In this document: positions 13,913 through 14,129 of the stretch, piece by piece
Numbering within the stretch: the first letter of the stretch is position 1
Layout: each line of letters begins with the position of its first letter
NCBI GenBank assembly: GCA_964612995.1
Contig: CAZTGE010000108.1
Span: 1 to 14,129, forward strand
DNA from: SLQH01 sp964612995
GTDB taxonomy: Bacteria; Planctomycetota; UBA11346
DNA length: 14,129 nt
Direction of reading: 5' to 3'
Notes under the pieces: model-generated
Databases searched by the model: none
What the model was told of the DNA's origin: nothing
Seen by the model: only the letters and a program-made list of their open reading frames with translations
Made by a program: the position numbers and the translations under genes

Positions 13913-14129
13913 ACAGAGGAGCGGTTTTCGGCGAAAATGGCCCGCAGGGCCGCCGAAAACGCCAGCGCAGCTGGCGAGCGACGACCGAGGCGCGTGGGGG
14001 TGTGCGCCGAAGGCGCGAGGGGGCAGCGCCCCCTGTGTAAAACAGAGGAGCGGTTTTCGGCGAAAATGGCCCGTAGGGCCGCCGAAAACGCCAGCGCAGC
14101 TGGCGAGCGACGACCGAGGCGCGTGGTGT
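13913..14129. repeat. Tandem copies of the modular hairpin repeat (period 129 bp)
   Basis: Copy 1 starts at 13913 and copy 2 at 14042. The second copy is cut by the window edge. Over about 85 shared bases they differ at a single position. Each copy begins with a compound hairpin: outer 9-bp stem 13924-13932 with 13952-13960, a 6-nt bulge, and an inner 5-bp stem closed by GCA (copy 1) or GTA (copy 2). A 6-bp stem with a GCA loop follows (13961-13975). In copy 1 come 14004-14016 (GAA loop) and 14018-14034 (AGC loop). The same element, with an extra module, starts the window. Confidence 0.9.

Noticed and set aside
13129..14040. 303-aa plus-strand open frame over the right end
   Set aside because: It runs antisense to the zinc-ribbon gene and through hairpin repeats. 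Composition is not protein-like.
1..14129. Circular molecule suggested by similar ends
   Set aside because: The end sequences are related but differ at several bases and carry different modules, so they are not an exact terminal overlap.

Overview
The window is a 14.1-kb, very GC-rich bacterial segment with dense coding and a fairly ordinary chromosomal gene set: nadB, murD, clpS, gmk, a XerC/D recombinase, a RNase HII-like enzyme and a BlaI-type regulator. There are no phage, plasmid, CRISPR, rRNA or tRNA genes that I can see. Several traits point to a member of the PVC/Planctomycetota side of the tree: an RNase HII with a GYGP rather than GRGP signature, a BlaI regulator without BlaR1, and a zinc-ribbon / membrane / terpenoid-cyclase-like toroid protein. 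This placement is an inference from recalled family traits and is not secure.

Layout, left to right. (1) Bases 1-170 are part of a modular hairpin repeat. It is followed by a small unrecognised gene on the plus strand (185-604). (2) Bases 625-7193 on the minus strand look like one six-gene operon. In transcription order it holds an S26 signal-peptidase-like membrane protein without the catalytic residues, a single-pass membrane protein, a zinc-ribbon/TM/toroid protein, ClpS, MurD and NadB. Spacings run from a 4-nt overlap to 31 nt. (3) Bases 7194-7546 are noncoding and hold a large nested inverted repeat (7301-7463). (4) gmk (plus) converges on a blaI-like gene (minus), with a perfect 12-bp hairpin between them. 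The blaI-like gene has a near-consensus promoter in a local AT-rich patch. (5) A divergent RNase HII gene (minus, 8952-9854) is preceded by a 54-bp near-perfect palindrome (9906-9959) and by the terminator of the next gene. (6) A TraF-like outer-membrane beta-barrel gene (minus, 10127-11719) is divergent from a tyrosine recombinase gene (plus, 11917-12849). The recombinase is translationally coupled to an unknown 110-aa protein. (7) A basic zinc-ribbon protein gene (minus, 13189-13680) is followed by 450 bp of noncoding, hairpin-rich DNA. That stretch ends in two tandem copies (period 129 bp) of the repeat that also starts the window.

How the genes work together: most are housekeeping functions (NAD synthesis, peptidoglycan precursor synthesis, N-end-rule proteolysis, GMP phosphorylation, RNA:DNA hybrid removal, chromosome dimer resolution). 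The parts that are not routine are the three uncharacterised envelope proteins at the head of the clpS-murD-nadB operon and the repeat DNA. Both ends of the window lie inside the same repeat family. This fits an assembly contig that breaks at dispersed repeats, and it suggests the element is multi-copy in this genome.
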